Origin: Colwellia sp. BRX10-3 | Lineage (GTDB): Bacteria > Pseudomonadota > Gammaproteobacteria > Enterobacterales > Alteromonadaceae | DNA length: 64,000 nucleotides | Direction: 5' to 3' | Assembly (NCBI RefSeq): GCF_014077505.1 | Contig: NZ_JACGWA010000001.1 | Span: forward strand, 124,001-188,000 | Shown: in pieces, positions 44,118 through 52,840 of the stretch | How positions within the stretch are numbered: position 1 is the stretch's first letter | Layout: each line of letters opens with the position of its first letter | Notes under the pieces: model-generated | Databases searched by the model: none | What the model saw: only the letters and a program-made list of their open reading frames with translations | Told to the model about the DNA's origin: nothing | Position numbers and translations under genes: made by a program

Positions 44118-44623
44118 ATTACAAATTCCTTGTAGAGATAATACATACATGAGGTACAGGAATGCTGTTGCAACTTGCAAAAATTTTCATATGCTGAGGA
44201 TTTACTTATTCTGAACGTTTAACATCAACTTAACTTATCTTAGTTTACCCTTGGAACTTTGCAACCAACCTTAATAATTACAATTTAAAAATATTTTCAA
44301 ATATAAAGTCGACCTGAAGGTTTGTTAAGTGCTTCAAATGACGTTCACCTTATCCATGACCGTAGGTGATATTTTAGTAAGAGGGAGCATTGATTTTATT
44401 ACATACTTCTGAAATTATTGCTTTTTCCAAATAAAATAAACAAAACGAGCTAGATCTCTCTTTCACTCTTAAAACCATAGTTCAATGATTTTAAGAGTGA
44501 CTATATACCTTACTAAAAAAATCAATCAGCCAAAGTATAAAGTATCAAATACGCGGTGCAATCAATCGATGCACACAATAATAAAGACCGAAGTGCGCGC
44601 TAAAACCTGACCTAATTTCTGAG
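44118..44623. other. Intergenic region with a 12-bp hairpin
   Basis: About 500 bases between two minus-strand genes. A hairpin at 44463-44500 (TCACTCTTAAAA / TTTTAAGAGTGA, 14-base loop) may end the transcript of the zinc-ribbon gene. The rest is AT-rich without a gene. Confidence 0.4.
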
Positions 44624-44875
44624 TTATTTAAACCAAACCTTTCCACCAATAAATTTATAGGCAGGCAAACCTCGAACAATAGTCTCGCGAGCGAACGGTT
44701 TTTGACATTTAGGACAAACACAAGGCTCAACCGTGTAATCCTGACTTATCCGTTCTTTAAAGCTTTTTATTAGCGCCCCTTTACCGCCCTTACGGTATTT
44801 AAATAATAGGGAATTGCAGCCGACACAAAAAATATCGACAGTTTTTGTTGGGCCTTTCTTATTAGGTTTTGCCAT
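44624..44875 (-). CDS. Small zinc-ribbon protein
   Basis: 83 aa. Two CxxC pairs (CVGC at residues about 18-21 and CPKC at about 54-57) can bind one zinc, with a basic segment between them (KYRKGGKGALIKSFKERI). The charge suggests nucleic-acid binding. I do not recognise a named family. The start ATG has no clear ribosome site. It stands alone between two intergenic hairpins. Confidence 0.65.
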   Translation of the reverse strand: MAKPNKKGPTKTVDIFCVGCNSLLFKYRKGGKGALIKSFKERISQDYTVEPCVCPKCQKPFARETIVRGLPAYKFIGGKVWFK

Positions 44876-44961
44876 AAATTAATACTACGTATGTGCTCAA
44901 TTTTTACTGATGATTTACGTTAACTTTTGGGGTTATATTTTTACTATATTCTTTGTTTTGC

Positions 44962-45005
44962 AAAAAAGCCGATTTACCTCAATTAACTAAGGTAAACCGG
45001 CTTTA
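44962..45005 (-). terminator. Terminator after ggt
   Basis: AAAGCCG-a-TTTACCT and AGGTAAA-c-CGGCTTT form a 14-bp stem with one mismatch, and a T-run follows on the minus strand. It lies about 50 bases past the ggt stop. Confidence 0.75.
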
Positions 45006-45052
45006 CGATAACAGAAATGCGCGTGTTATAACTTCGCTATTACGCAATAAGC

Positions 45053-46801
45053 TTAATAACCTGCTGCTTGGCCGTCTTTTCTCGATTCAGAGGCGCCGTA
45101 GTAAACTTTTTCTTTATCGTCCCACATAATTGCTTGATAGCCACCGTATCCGCCGACATCAAAACCCACTTTATGTCCGCGTTGCATTAACCCGCGCACG
45201 GTTTGGTAAGGAATATCAGACTCTATAACGAGTTGGCCGCCATCAATTAAGGTTTTGCCATTCCCTTCAGTCGGTTCAGTTGAACCATAATGCTGCCAGC
45301 GTGTCGCGTCGCCAGCTTCTTGTAGATTCATACCAAAATCAACAATATTGGTCACTATTTGCACATGCCCTTGCGGCTGCATTGCCCCACCCATTAAGCC
45401 AAAACTAATAAATGGTTTTTTATCTTTCATCACAAAAGCAGGAATAATAGTATGAAAAGGCCGTTTGTTCGGTTTATAGGCATTAGCATGGCTTTCATCC
45501 ATAGAAAATAACTGGCCTCGGTCTTGAAAAACAAAACCTAAACCCGGCACCACAACGCCTGAGCCCATACCACGATAGTTACTTTGGATAAGCGAAACCA
45601 TATTGCCATCTTTATCTGCCGTGGTTAAGTAAATGGTATCACCTTGATACATGGCAGGATTACCGGCATCAACACGTTTTGCTGCGCGTTCACCGATAAG
45701 TTTTCTGCGTTCCATAGCGTATTTTTTATCAATTAAGCCCGATAGAGGCACATCAAAAAAGTCGGGATCAGCGTAAAATTTAGCTCGGTCTTCAAAAGCT
45801 AACTTCTTCGCCTCGGTCATAACATGTAGTGCTTGTTCTGACAAAAAGCCCATGCCTGATAAGTTATACGGTTCTAGAATATTCAACATTTGCAATGCCG
45901 CAACGCCTTGTCCATTAGGTGGTAATTCAAAAACGTCATAACCGCGATAATTAGTTGAAACTGGCTCTACCCAAGTTGAGCGATGACTGGCTAAATCTTC
46001 ACTTGTAATATAACCACCATTAGCTTTCATAAACGCATCAATTTTGTCAGCTATTTTACCTTGATAAAAAGCCTCTCGGCCTTGCTCCGCAAGTAAAGAT
46101 AAGGTATTAGCTAACTCAGGGTTTCTAAACATTTGCCCTTTGTGAGGCGCTTTGCCGTCAATAGTAAAAGTTTCTTTAAAGCTACCTGGCTGCACTGATA
46201 AACGCGGTACGCTACGGTCCCAGTAATAAGCAATTAATTCACTGACAGGGAAACCATTATTGGCGTAGTTAATGGCAGGTTTTAATATATTTTTCATTGG
46301 CATTTTGCCAAACTTTTCGTGCATTTCAAACCAGCCATCAACGGTACCTGGTACTGAAATCGGTAACATACCGTAGGGCGGTATATTGTCACGTTTTAAC
46401 AAAGCCAATTCAGTTTTAAGCTTTTCGAGGGTAAGCGACTGAGGTGAACGTCCACTGGCATTAAGGCCATAAAGCTTTTGACTTTCAGCATGCCAAATAA
46501 TAGCAAATAAATCACCTCCAATACCGTTACCTGTGGGTTCCATTAAGCCAAGTGCCGCATTTGCTGCTATGGCTGCATCAATTGCATTACCACCATCTTT
46601 TAAAACCTGTAAGCCAATTTGAGTAGCCAAAGGCTGACTAGTTGCCACCATGCCGTTAGCCGCGATAACTTCTGAGCGTGTGGCATGAGTTTTTCCGGTA
46701 ACTCGGTCGGCATTAGCTTGCACCTGCAAGGTTATAGTTGAGGTTAATACGATCGCTATTTTACATAATGTAACCGTAAACTTACTTAGCTTAATGTTCA
46801 T
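45053..46801 (-). CDS. ggt: Gamma-glutamyltransferase
   Basis: Periplasmic Ntn-hydrolase that cleaves or transfers the gamma-glutamyl group of glutathione. The 582 aa begin with a Sec signal (about 1-30) and are made as one precursor that cleaves itself before Thr389 (GDTIYLTTADKDGN), giving the small subunit. Other family blocks are NGMVATSQPLATQIGLQVLKDGGNAIDAA and the MEPTGNGIGGDLFA region. GAGAG precedes the ATG. The gene diverges from an M24 peptidase; together they could break down exported or imported gamma-glutamyl peptides. Confidence 0.93.
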   Translation of the reverse strand: MNIKLSKFTVTLCKIAIVLTSTITLQVQANADRVTGKTHATRSEVIAANGMVATSQPLATQIGLQVLKDGGNAIDAAIAANAALGLMEPTGNGIGGDLFAIIWHAESQKLYGLNASGRSPQSLTLEKLKTELALLKRDNIPPYGMLPISVPGTVDGWFEMHEKFGKMPMKNILKPAINYANNGFPVSELIAYYWDRSVPRLSVQPGSFKETFTIDGKAPHKGQMFRNPELANTLSLLAEQGREAFYQGKIADKIDAFMKANGGYITSEDLASHRSTWVEPVSTNYRGYDVFELPPNGQGVAALQMLNILEPYNLSGMGFLSEQALHVMTEAKKLAFEDRAKFYADPDFFDVPLSGLIDKKYAMERRKLIGERAAKRVDAGNPAMYQGDTIYLTTADKDGNMVSLIQSNYRGMGSGVVVPGLGFVFQDRGQLFSMDESHANAYKPNKRPFHTIIPAFVMKDKKPFISFGLMGGAMQPQGHVQIVTNIVDFGMNLQEAGDATRWQHYGSTEPTEGNGKTLIDGGQLVIESDIPYQTVRGLMQRGHKVGFDVGGYGGYQAIMWDDKEKVYYGASESRKDGQAAGY

Positions 46802-47130
46802 CTAAAACTCTCATTTTTTTAACGTGATGGTATTGATAACACGTGTAAAAAAAATCTACAAAAGCAACTCGCCAATATATCCATTTTTTAAGTTAAACAG
46901 CAGTTGGTTAACAAATAATGTATTTTGCGAGTAGTAAGCTTTATCGACCAAACAAGATTTTTATATTGATACATCCCATGAAAATGGCTTTTAGTCAGTA
47001 ACAACTTGCTCATCAATAAAAAAAACGCTAGCGTGAGTTATCAAGAGTAGATCTACTAAAGTAGACTAAGTAACGACTTTTAGAGTTCTGCAATACAGAC
47101 GCTATCATTGCATGTGAAATAGGAATATCC
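46802..47130. promoter_or_regulatory. Divergent promoter region of ggt and the M24 peptidase
   Basis: About 330 bases. Two short perfect palindromes occur: ACGCTAGCGT (47025-47034) and AGTAGATCTACT (47046-47057), the latter followed by a half repeat AGTAGACTA. They are candidate operators with no known regulator. Confidence 0.35.
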
Positions 47131-48453
47131 ATGAATATCAGTAAAAGAACCTTCTTAAAAGCCAGTGGCGCCAGTGTAGCCACTATGGCAATTGCTGGGC
47201 AAACACTATCTTCAACTGCCCTTAGTGCGGCGAAAAATGTTCCGGTTAATGATAATAAAAATTCAACATCAATACTTAAGCCGATTACAGGTACGGTTTC
47301 CGGCATTAGTAAAGTCGAGCGACTCGAACGCATTGCTCAAGCCCAAAAATTAATGATTCAATTTGATATTTCGGCCTTGATCCTAGAACCCGGTGCGGCA
47401 ATGGATTATTTTTCAGGTATACAATGGTGGCGCAGTGAACGCTTAACCGCCGTTATTATCACGCGTGAAGGTAAAGTTTCTGTTGTTTGTCCTTTTTTTG
47501 AAGAGCCAAGCGTGCGTGAAAGTTTAGCCATTGGTGATGACATTCGTGTTTGGCAAGAACATGAAAGTCCGTTTGTATTAATTAAGCACATATTAAAAGA
47601 TGCAGGATTGGACAAAGGTAAAGTTGCCTTTGAAAATTCAGTACGATATTTCGTTTTAAGCGGTGTTATGGAACAGCTTTCTAACATGCAACATGTTAGT
47701 GCCGAACCTGTCACTCGTGGTTGTCGCATGTATAAAAGCCAGCACGAGCTTGAGTTAATGCACAAAGCTAACGAAGTCACTTTACTTGCCTACGCAGATG
47801 TTTTTTCTAAGCTAAAAGCAGGTATGAGCCAAAGCGATGTAAAATCTTTAATGCACAAAGCTCAAGGGCAATTAGGCGGTAAAGGTGCATGGAATATGGC
47901 ACTGTTTAATCAAGCTAGTGCTTATCCGCATGGCACTAAACAAAAGCAAACATTAACCGAAGGCTCGGTTGTACTAATGGATTGCGGTTGTAATGTTCAC
48001 GGTTATCAATCGGATATCAGCCGTACTTTTGTCTTTGGTGAGCCAGCCAAGCGCCAGCGTGATGTTTGGCAAACAGTAAGACAAGGCCAAGAAATTGCTT
48101 TTGAACAAGCCAAAATTGGTACACAAGCCGGTTTAGTTGATGATGCTGTGCGTGAATTTTACCAAAACAAAGGTTTTGGCCCTGGCTACAAATTACCTGG
48201 ATTATCGCACCGGACAGGCCACGGTATTGGTATGGAAGGACACGAAAGCGTCAACTTTGTGCATGGTGAAACGGCTGTATTAAAACCAGGCATGTGTTTT
48301 TCTAATGAGCCCGGTATATATATTCAAGGTGAGTTTGGCGTGCGACTAGAAGACTGTATCTACATGACAAAAAATGGCCCGCAATGGTTCACTAAACCAC
48401 CAGCATCGTTAGACGATCCTATTGGGCAATTAATCAAACTACAAACGCTTTAG
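47131..48453 (+). CDS. M24 family metallopeptidase (Xaa-Pro peptidase type), exported
   Basis: 440 aa. The N-terminus SKRTFLKASGASVATMAIAG resembles a Tat signal but has Lys-Arg in place of Arg-Arg. The catalytic pita-bread domain shows the five metal ligands: two Asp in MDCGCNVHGYQSDISRTF, His in HRTGHGIGMEGHE, and two Glu in FSNEPGIYIQGEFGVRLED. An N-terminal creatinase-type domain precedes it. It is probably a periplasmic aminopeptidase or proline dipeptidase. GGA precedes the ATG. It diverges from ggt and is followed by a TetR gene. Confidence 0.88.
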   Translation: MNISKRTFLKASGASVATMAIAGQTLSSTALSAAKNVPVNDNKNSTSILKPITGTVSGISKVERLERIAQAQKLMIQFDISALILEPGAAMDYFSGIQWWRSERLTAVIITREGKVSVVCPFFEEPSVRESLAIGDDIRVWQEHESPFVLIKHILKDAGLDKGKVAFENSVRYFVLSGVMEQLSNMQHVSAEPVTRGCRMYKSQHELELMHKANEVTLLAYADVFSKLKAGMSQSDVKSLMHKAQGQLGGKGAWNMALFNQASAYPHGTKQKQTLTEGSVVLMDCGCNVHGYQSDISRTFVFGEPAKRQRDVWQTVRQGQEIAFEQAKIGTQAGLVDDAVREFYQNKGFGPGYKLPGLSHRTGHGIGMEGHESVNFVHGETAVLKPGMCFSNEPGIYIQGEFGVRLEDCIYMTKNGPQWFTKPPASLDDPIGQLIKLQTL

Positions 48454-48515
48454 TTTTTAATAGCTGAGTTTGACGAGTAACAATTGAATACATTTCTTTC
48501 ATACTTTACCTTTGC

Positions 48516-48535
48516 AACCGACCTGTCGGTCGGTT
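48516..48535 (+). promoter_or_regulatory. Operator upstream of the TetR gene
   Basis: AACCGACC-tgtc-GGTCGGTT has perfect 8-base arms with a 4-base spacer, 42 bases upstream of the TetR start codon. The same 8-4-8 design recurs at 49233-49252. Confidence 0.7.
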
Positions 48536-48576
48536 AAACTGACACTATTATGTTGTTGGTATTTTAAGGTTAGCCC

Positions 48577-49161
48577 ATGAGAGATGCAGAGCAAACTCGT
48601 CAAAAAATATTAGAAGTTAGTGCCGATGAAATCCATAAAAATGGTTTCACCGCGACTAGCTTGTCTTGTATTTTAGCGCGCTGTGAAATATCGAAAGGCG
48701 CGCTTTATCATCATTTTGCCAATAAAATGGAACTTGGCTACGCGGTATTTGAAGAAGTTTACGCGCCTGCTTTTATTGCGCTTTGGCAACCCCCTGTAGA
48801 AGCCGATGATCCCATAGAAGGCTTGTGTGAGTTTTTCAGTGCTATGTCTAAAAACATGAGTTGCGATGAACTGGTTTGCGGCTGCCCTTTAAACAACCTA
48901 TGTCAAGAGATGTCCGGGGTAGATGAAGGCTTTCGTATTAGAATACTGGCGATGCAACAACAGTTAAATTTATTAATTGCCACAAACTTATCGCGAGTTA
49001 GCCACCAATTACTACCTGATCTTGATTTTAGTCAAGTGGCCTATTTTATTGTCTCGACATTCCATGGTTCTTCAAGTTTAAGTAAAAGCTCATTAAACAA
49101 AGAGTTATTCGACAAAGTTATCAAAGAACTTTGCCGTTACATGCGACAATTAAAAGCTTAA
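48577..49161 (+). CDS. TetR/AcrR family regulator
   Basis: 194 aa. The helix-turn-helix is at about residues 8-50 (TRQKILEVSADEIHKNGF ... CEISKGALYHHFANK). The ligand domain contains a cysteine-rich stretch (MSCDELVCGCPLNNLCQEM, about 95-113), typical of the TetR_C YcdC/AcuR-like group, in which cysteines may sense electrophiles. AAGG precedes the ATG. An operator precedes it and a nearly identical one overlaps the promoter of the following mlaC-like gene, so auto- and co-regulation are likely. A weak hairpin (49169-49188) follows the stop. Confidence 0.9.
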   Translation: MRDAEQTRQKILEVSADEIHKNGFTATSLSCILARCEISKGALYHHFANKMELGYAVFEEVYAPAFIALWQPPVEADDPIEGLCEFFSAMSKNMSCDELVCGCPLNNLCQEMSGVDEGFRIRILAMQQQLNLLIATNLSRVSHQLLPDLDFSQVAYFIVSTFHGSSSLSKSSLNKELFDKVIKELCRYMRQLKA

Positions 49162-49230
49162 TTATAAATTACCTCTTAAGTGAGGTAACAATTCTTAACA
49201 CTTTATCTTCTATCTTAATCCTAAATGCTA

Positions 49231-49260
49231 TTTACAGACCGCGCGGTCGGTATGTATAAT
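49231..49260 (+). promoter_or_regulatory. Promoter and TetR-type operator of the mlaC-like gene
   Basis: -35 TTTACA (49231-49236), an 18-base spacer and a perfect -10 TATAAT (49255-49260). Between and over them lies TACAGACC-gcgc-GGTCGGTA (49233-49252), with arms matching at seven of eight positions and nearly the same as the operator of the TetR gene. A repressor bound here would block RNA polymerase. Confidence 0.75.
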
Positions 49261-49310
49261 AACCACAATTCTGATTCACTTTAATTTAACTTTATTTCCC
49301 AAGGACCATC

Positions 49311-49925
49311 ATGAAAAAGCTCTTAGTACTGTTTGTATTACTCACAAGTTTCGGACAAAACAGTATCGCAACTGAGGCTACGCCATCGGTTTCTCCCTAT
49401 CAAGTAATAGAAGTAACAGGGAATAACCTATTTACTAAAATTGCTAATAATCAAGATGCTTTAAAAAAGTTTCCAGATCTAATGCGAGATATTGTTGAAC
49501 AAGAGTTAATGCCATCGGTTGATTACCAATATGCGGCTTTTAAAATTCTAGGTAAACACTTAAGAAATACCACAAAAGAGCAACGCGTAAAGTTTATTAC
49601 CGCTATGCGCTCTTATTTGGTTCGTACTTACGCGAATGCGTTAACACAGTACAGTAACCAAAAAGTGTTATTTGAACCAGAAGCTAAGCTAAAAGACAAT
49701 GCAAAATCAGCATCTGTTGATGTTAAAATTATCGATTCAGGTAAGCCAGATATAAAAATTACTTTTCAAATGCGCAAAGACACACAGTCGCAAGAATGGA
49801 AAGCCTACGATATGGTTGTTGAAGGTATATCATTAATTAGCAGCAAACAGTCTGAATTAAATCGTAGAATATCTGATTTAGGCTTAGATCAAGTCACGCT
49901 AGAACTCGCTTCAATCGCAAGTTAA
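49311..49925 (+). CDS. MlaC/Ttg2D family phospholipid-binding protein
   Basis: 204 aa with a Sec signal peptide (about 1-20). The mature part matches MlaC, the periplasmic carrier that shuttles phospholipids between the outer-membrane MlaA complex and the MlaFEDB importer: LPDLMRDIVEQ-like start (FPDLMRDIVEQELMPSVDYQYAAFKILG), FITAMRSYLVRTYANAL, and WKAYDMVVEGISLI. The other mla genes are not adjacent, so this is an orphan copy or a paralogue. AAGGA precedes the ATG. It is probably repressed by the TetR protein encoded next to it. Confidence 0.88.
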   Translation: MKKLLVLFVLLTSFGQNSIATEATPSVSPYQVIEVTGNNLFTKIANNQDALKKFPDLMRDIVEQELMPSVDYQYAAFKILGKHLRNTTKEQRVKFITAMRSYLVRTYANALTQYSNQKVLFEPEAKLKDNAKSASVDVKIIDSGKPDIKITFQMRKDTQSQEWKAYDMVVEGISLISSKQSELNRRISDLGLDQVTLELASIAS

Positions 49926-49953
49926 TACCAAATACTTAGCGAACTATGCTAAT

Positions 49954-49995
49954 AAAAAGCCCGCATAACCTATTAAAGTTATGCGGGCTTTTTTA
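49954..49995. terminator. Bidirectional terminator
   Basis: AAAAAGCCCGCATAAC and GTTATGCGGGCTTTTTT form a 16-bp stem with an 8-base loop, between mlaC and the convergent acylase gene. Confidence 0.9.
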
Positions 49996-50012
49996 ATCAC
50001 GACTTATAAATA

Positions 50013-52541
50013 TTAATCTTGAGCAGAACTAATGGTCAATTCCGTTACTTTATTCGCTTCAATATCCGCTTCAGTAAAACGTAAAGGTCTGAGTTGCGGT
50101 TGCTGTGAATATAACAAGGTTTGATCTAAGTTATGGTCACTGCCGTATTCTGACGACTGCGAATAACTCAATAAACCTCTTGCTACTGGGCCTTCATCGG
50201 TAAAGTTGACTACTGTCATCCAACTACTGCCATAATTAATATGATAACCGCTACCTTGTGCACTTAAAATAGAGTCGCTATTTTGTGCAGGGTAAACATG
50301 ACGTGGTAACAATGAGCCATCATTACCTGTGCGCGTACTAAAGACATTAAAACCGCCTTCTATATTATGCGCACCAGCCCAAGGTATTTTAACGCCGGTA
50401 GCACTGCCATCGGCTAAGCTACGTTCAACAAACTGCACAGAGCCTAAGGTCGCATCTAAAGCTAAACCAGCCGATTCAACATTAATAATAGCTTGTGCAA
50501 ATTGTTCTAGCGTTGTGGTGTTATTAACTAAACCACTTGGCGTTGTGGTGGCATTGTCAGTAGTAAAGCTGTTAAGCCATTGTGGATTTTTATTGAATTG
50601 AAAAGCAAACTCTCTAAATAAATGCGCTGAACTGCTACCTCTATTCATTGTGCCGTCCCACAAACCTAATGCTGTACAACCCGCGCTAATATCGACACTT
50701 TCAGCGCCAACTATAACAGCGGTACTACCTTGCGCTTGGCATATGGTTAATAGCTCTATCAGTATATTTTCAGCAAGATAGTTTCGATTATTCAATAAGG
50801 CTTGTTCTACTTCTGCAGGAGTAAATAAACCATCACTCCCTGCACTATCCACTAGTAACTTGTGTGCCATACGTGAGCGCAAAGATTGCTGATTATCGAT
50901 AGCACCATACAAGGGTGAAACACCGGTTATTGGCGCATTAACATTGGTAAGCCAATAACTGTCATTTGAGTTTTGTACATAATCAGTGCCCGAATATTGT
51001 GGCGCATTTTCATATGGAACAGCTCGTTCAAAATCAAATGCAGATAAAAACCCAGGTAAAATGGTAAAGCCCGCAGCTTGCTTGGCACCAACTAGTAAAG
51101 GATTGGTGGTCATTTCATTAATTGCCGTTGCGGTTAAGTTGGGTACGGTTGAATCATCAATGTAGAAAACATTTCCTTCGCTGTCAGCAGACATTGTATT
51201 GTTAAAAATAACACCATCGTAGTCTTTAAAAGCTTGTTTGAATTCAGTCATATTTCCGGCTAAATTCATTGCTAACCAATGATCCAAAATATCAACATTA
51301 CCTAAGTTAGCATCTTTAATTGCAAAGGCATTACCACCTGGGCCCCATTCAAAATTACCCGGCACCACAACCATAGGACCATGATGTGTCGAATAAGTCA
51401 TTTTCGCTAATTTAATCGTTTGGCCAGGACCAACAGCAACATCGATAGCGATTTCTTTAGCTGTGATTAAACGGTTTGCTCCATCGATAACTTGCGACAT
51501 TTTCGCAGGATCGCTTGGGTTTAAGGTTAACTGATAAACCACGAAATGCTCGGCAGATGAAAAGGTATGTGTCCAAGCAACATTTTCATTAAAACCAATA
51601 TTTACTACACCAGGCATACCTGTCAGCGAACCACCCATTACATTCAAATGTTCAGGGATAGTGATATGAAATTGCCAAAAACGTAAGTTACCGGTATGTG
51701 GAAAGTGCGGATTAGCTAATACCATACCTTTACCGTTTTCTGTTTTATCTTTACCTAAACCCCAACCGTTTGATCCTAAATCGCTTGGGTTTTGTTCAGG
51801 GAGTGTAATTACAGGAGTCGAATTAACAACATAACTATCTACACCCACACTTTGTGGATATGGTAAAAAACTTTCTCCAGGAGGAGCTGCTAAAAACATT
51901 GGCCCAAGAAAGTTAGCCGCACCAGGCAACAAAGCAATACCAAGAGAATAAGTTAGCATATCAATATTGCTTATAGGCTGCACCCAAGGCATGTTCGCAC
52001 ATGCAGCATCTATATTTGCAACACCGGTTTCAGCTAAGTATTTATTATAACCTTGGGCATAACCAGATAATAACGCTTGGCTGTTAGCTGAAAGCGCATT
52101 AATATTTTGTTCTGCGTGCGCTCGAATGCCTAAGGTCAGAAAGCCAAAGTCATTAATTAAATGTGTAGAATCACCCGAGGCAGGCACCATGTCGGGGCCA
52201 TAATATTTTGATCGCTGTGAATTATATTTCAATATTTGGTCAGCAAGCACACAGATATTATCATTAGCGAATGCATAACCCACACCATACGACATGCTTT
52301 CTAAGTTGTCGGCAGTAATATGCGGCACACCATAATCTGTCCAACGAATATTGGCTGATAGTACCCCGTCAGCGTCAAATGAAGGCACAGGTGTAAAAAC
52401 TTCCGGCGGTACAACGGGTACTGGGTTTTCGGGTTCAGGCGTACCTATGTATGTGTAGTCACCGCCCCCACAAGCAGATAAAACTGAAAATAATCCTATG
52501 ATTAAAATAGGTTTTTTTGTGTTTTTTATTGAATAATTCAA
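50013..52541 (-). CDS. Penicillin-acylase family lipoprotein (AHL acylase-like)
   Basis: 842 aa Ntn-hydrolase precursor. A lipobox (SVLSAC, Cys24) and a proline-rich linker (residues about 33-55) show membrane anchoring. An alpha part (about 60-250) is followed by autocleavage before Ser257 (SDLG-SNGWGLGK), the nucleophile of the beta chain, with NPHF and MPGVVNIGFNENVAWTHTFSSAEH downstream. The PvdQ/QuiP and aculeacin acylase group removes acyl chains from homoserine lactones or lipopeptides; either activity is possible. The start is TTG, supported by GGGAG eight bases upstream. It is a single-gene unit. Confidence 0.87.
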   Translation of the reverse strand: MNYSIKNTKKPILIIGLFSVLSACGGGDYTYIGTPEPENPVPVVPPEVFTPVPSFDADGVLSANIRWTDYGVPHITADNLESMSYGVGYAFANDNICVLADQILKYNSQRSKYYGPDMVPASGDSTHLINDFGFLTLGIRAHAEQNINALSANSQALLSGYAQGYNKYLAETGVANIDAACANMPWVQPISNIDMLTYSLGIALLPGAANFLGPMFLAAPPGESFLPYPQSVGVDSYVVNSTPVITLPEQNPSDLGSNGWGLGKDKTENGKGMVLANPHFPHTGNLRFWQFHITIPEHLNVMGGSLTGMPGVVNIGFNENVAWTHTFSSAEHFVVYQLTLNPSDPAKMSQVIDGANRLITAKEIAIDVAVGPGQTIKLAKMTYSTHHGPMVVVPGNFEWGPGGNAFAIKDANLGNVDILDHWLAMNLAGNMTEFKQAFKDYDGVIFNNTMSADSEGNVFYIDDSTVPNLTATAINEMTTNPLLVGAKQAAGFTILPGFLSAFDFERAVPYENAPQYSGTDYVQNSNDSYWLTNVNAPITGVSPLYGAIDNQQSLRSRMAHKLLVDSAGSDGLFTPAEVEQALLNNRNYLAENILIELLTICQAQGSTAVIVGAESVDISAGCTALGLWDGTMNRGSSSAHLFREFAFQFNKNPQWLNSFTTDNATTTPSGLVNNTTTLEQFAQAIINVESAGLALDATLGSVQFVERSLADGSATGVKIPWAGAHNIEGGFNVFSTRTGNDGSLLPRHVYPAQNSDSILSAQGSGYHINYGSSWMTVVNFTDEGPVARGLLSYSQSSEYGSDHNLDQTLLYSQQPQLRPLRFTEADIEANKVTELTISSAQD

Positions 52542-52840
52542 AATAAACTCCCTTTAAATTCTATTATCTTTATCGTACGTAAAACATCCTTACCTTGCCA
52601 TGTTTGCACAATAAACCACCAACCTCAAACAATTATTAATGAGTGATTTCTCATGAAAAAACTTATAAATTGAATGAATAATTTGTTTTTCATGTTTGCT
52701 AACAGTAGTTAATTAAAAAAATAATTTATGTGAACTTCTAATTAAATTTATTATTTAAATAGATAAAAGCTAAAAGCATTTTTATTTAATGATTAAATAG
52801 CACTATACTGACTATATATTTGTCACCTTGTGTATAGATA

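Noticed and set aside
44545-44730. 61-codon minus-strand frame overlapping the zinc-ribbon gene
   Set aside because: The other frame encodes two clean CxxC pairs and a sensible protein; this one does not.
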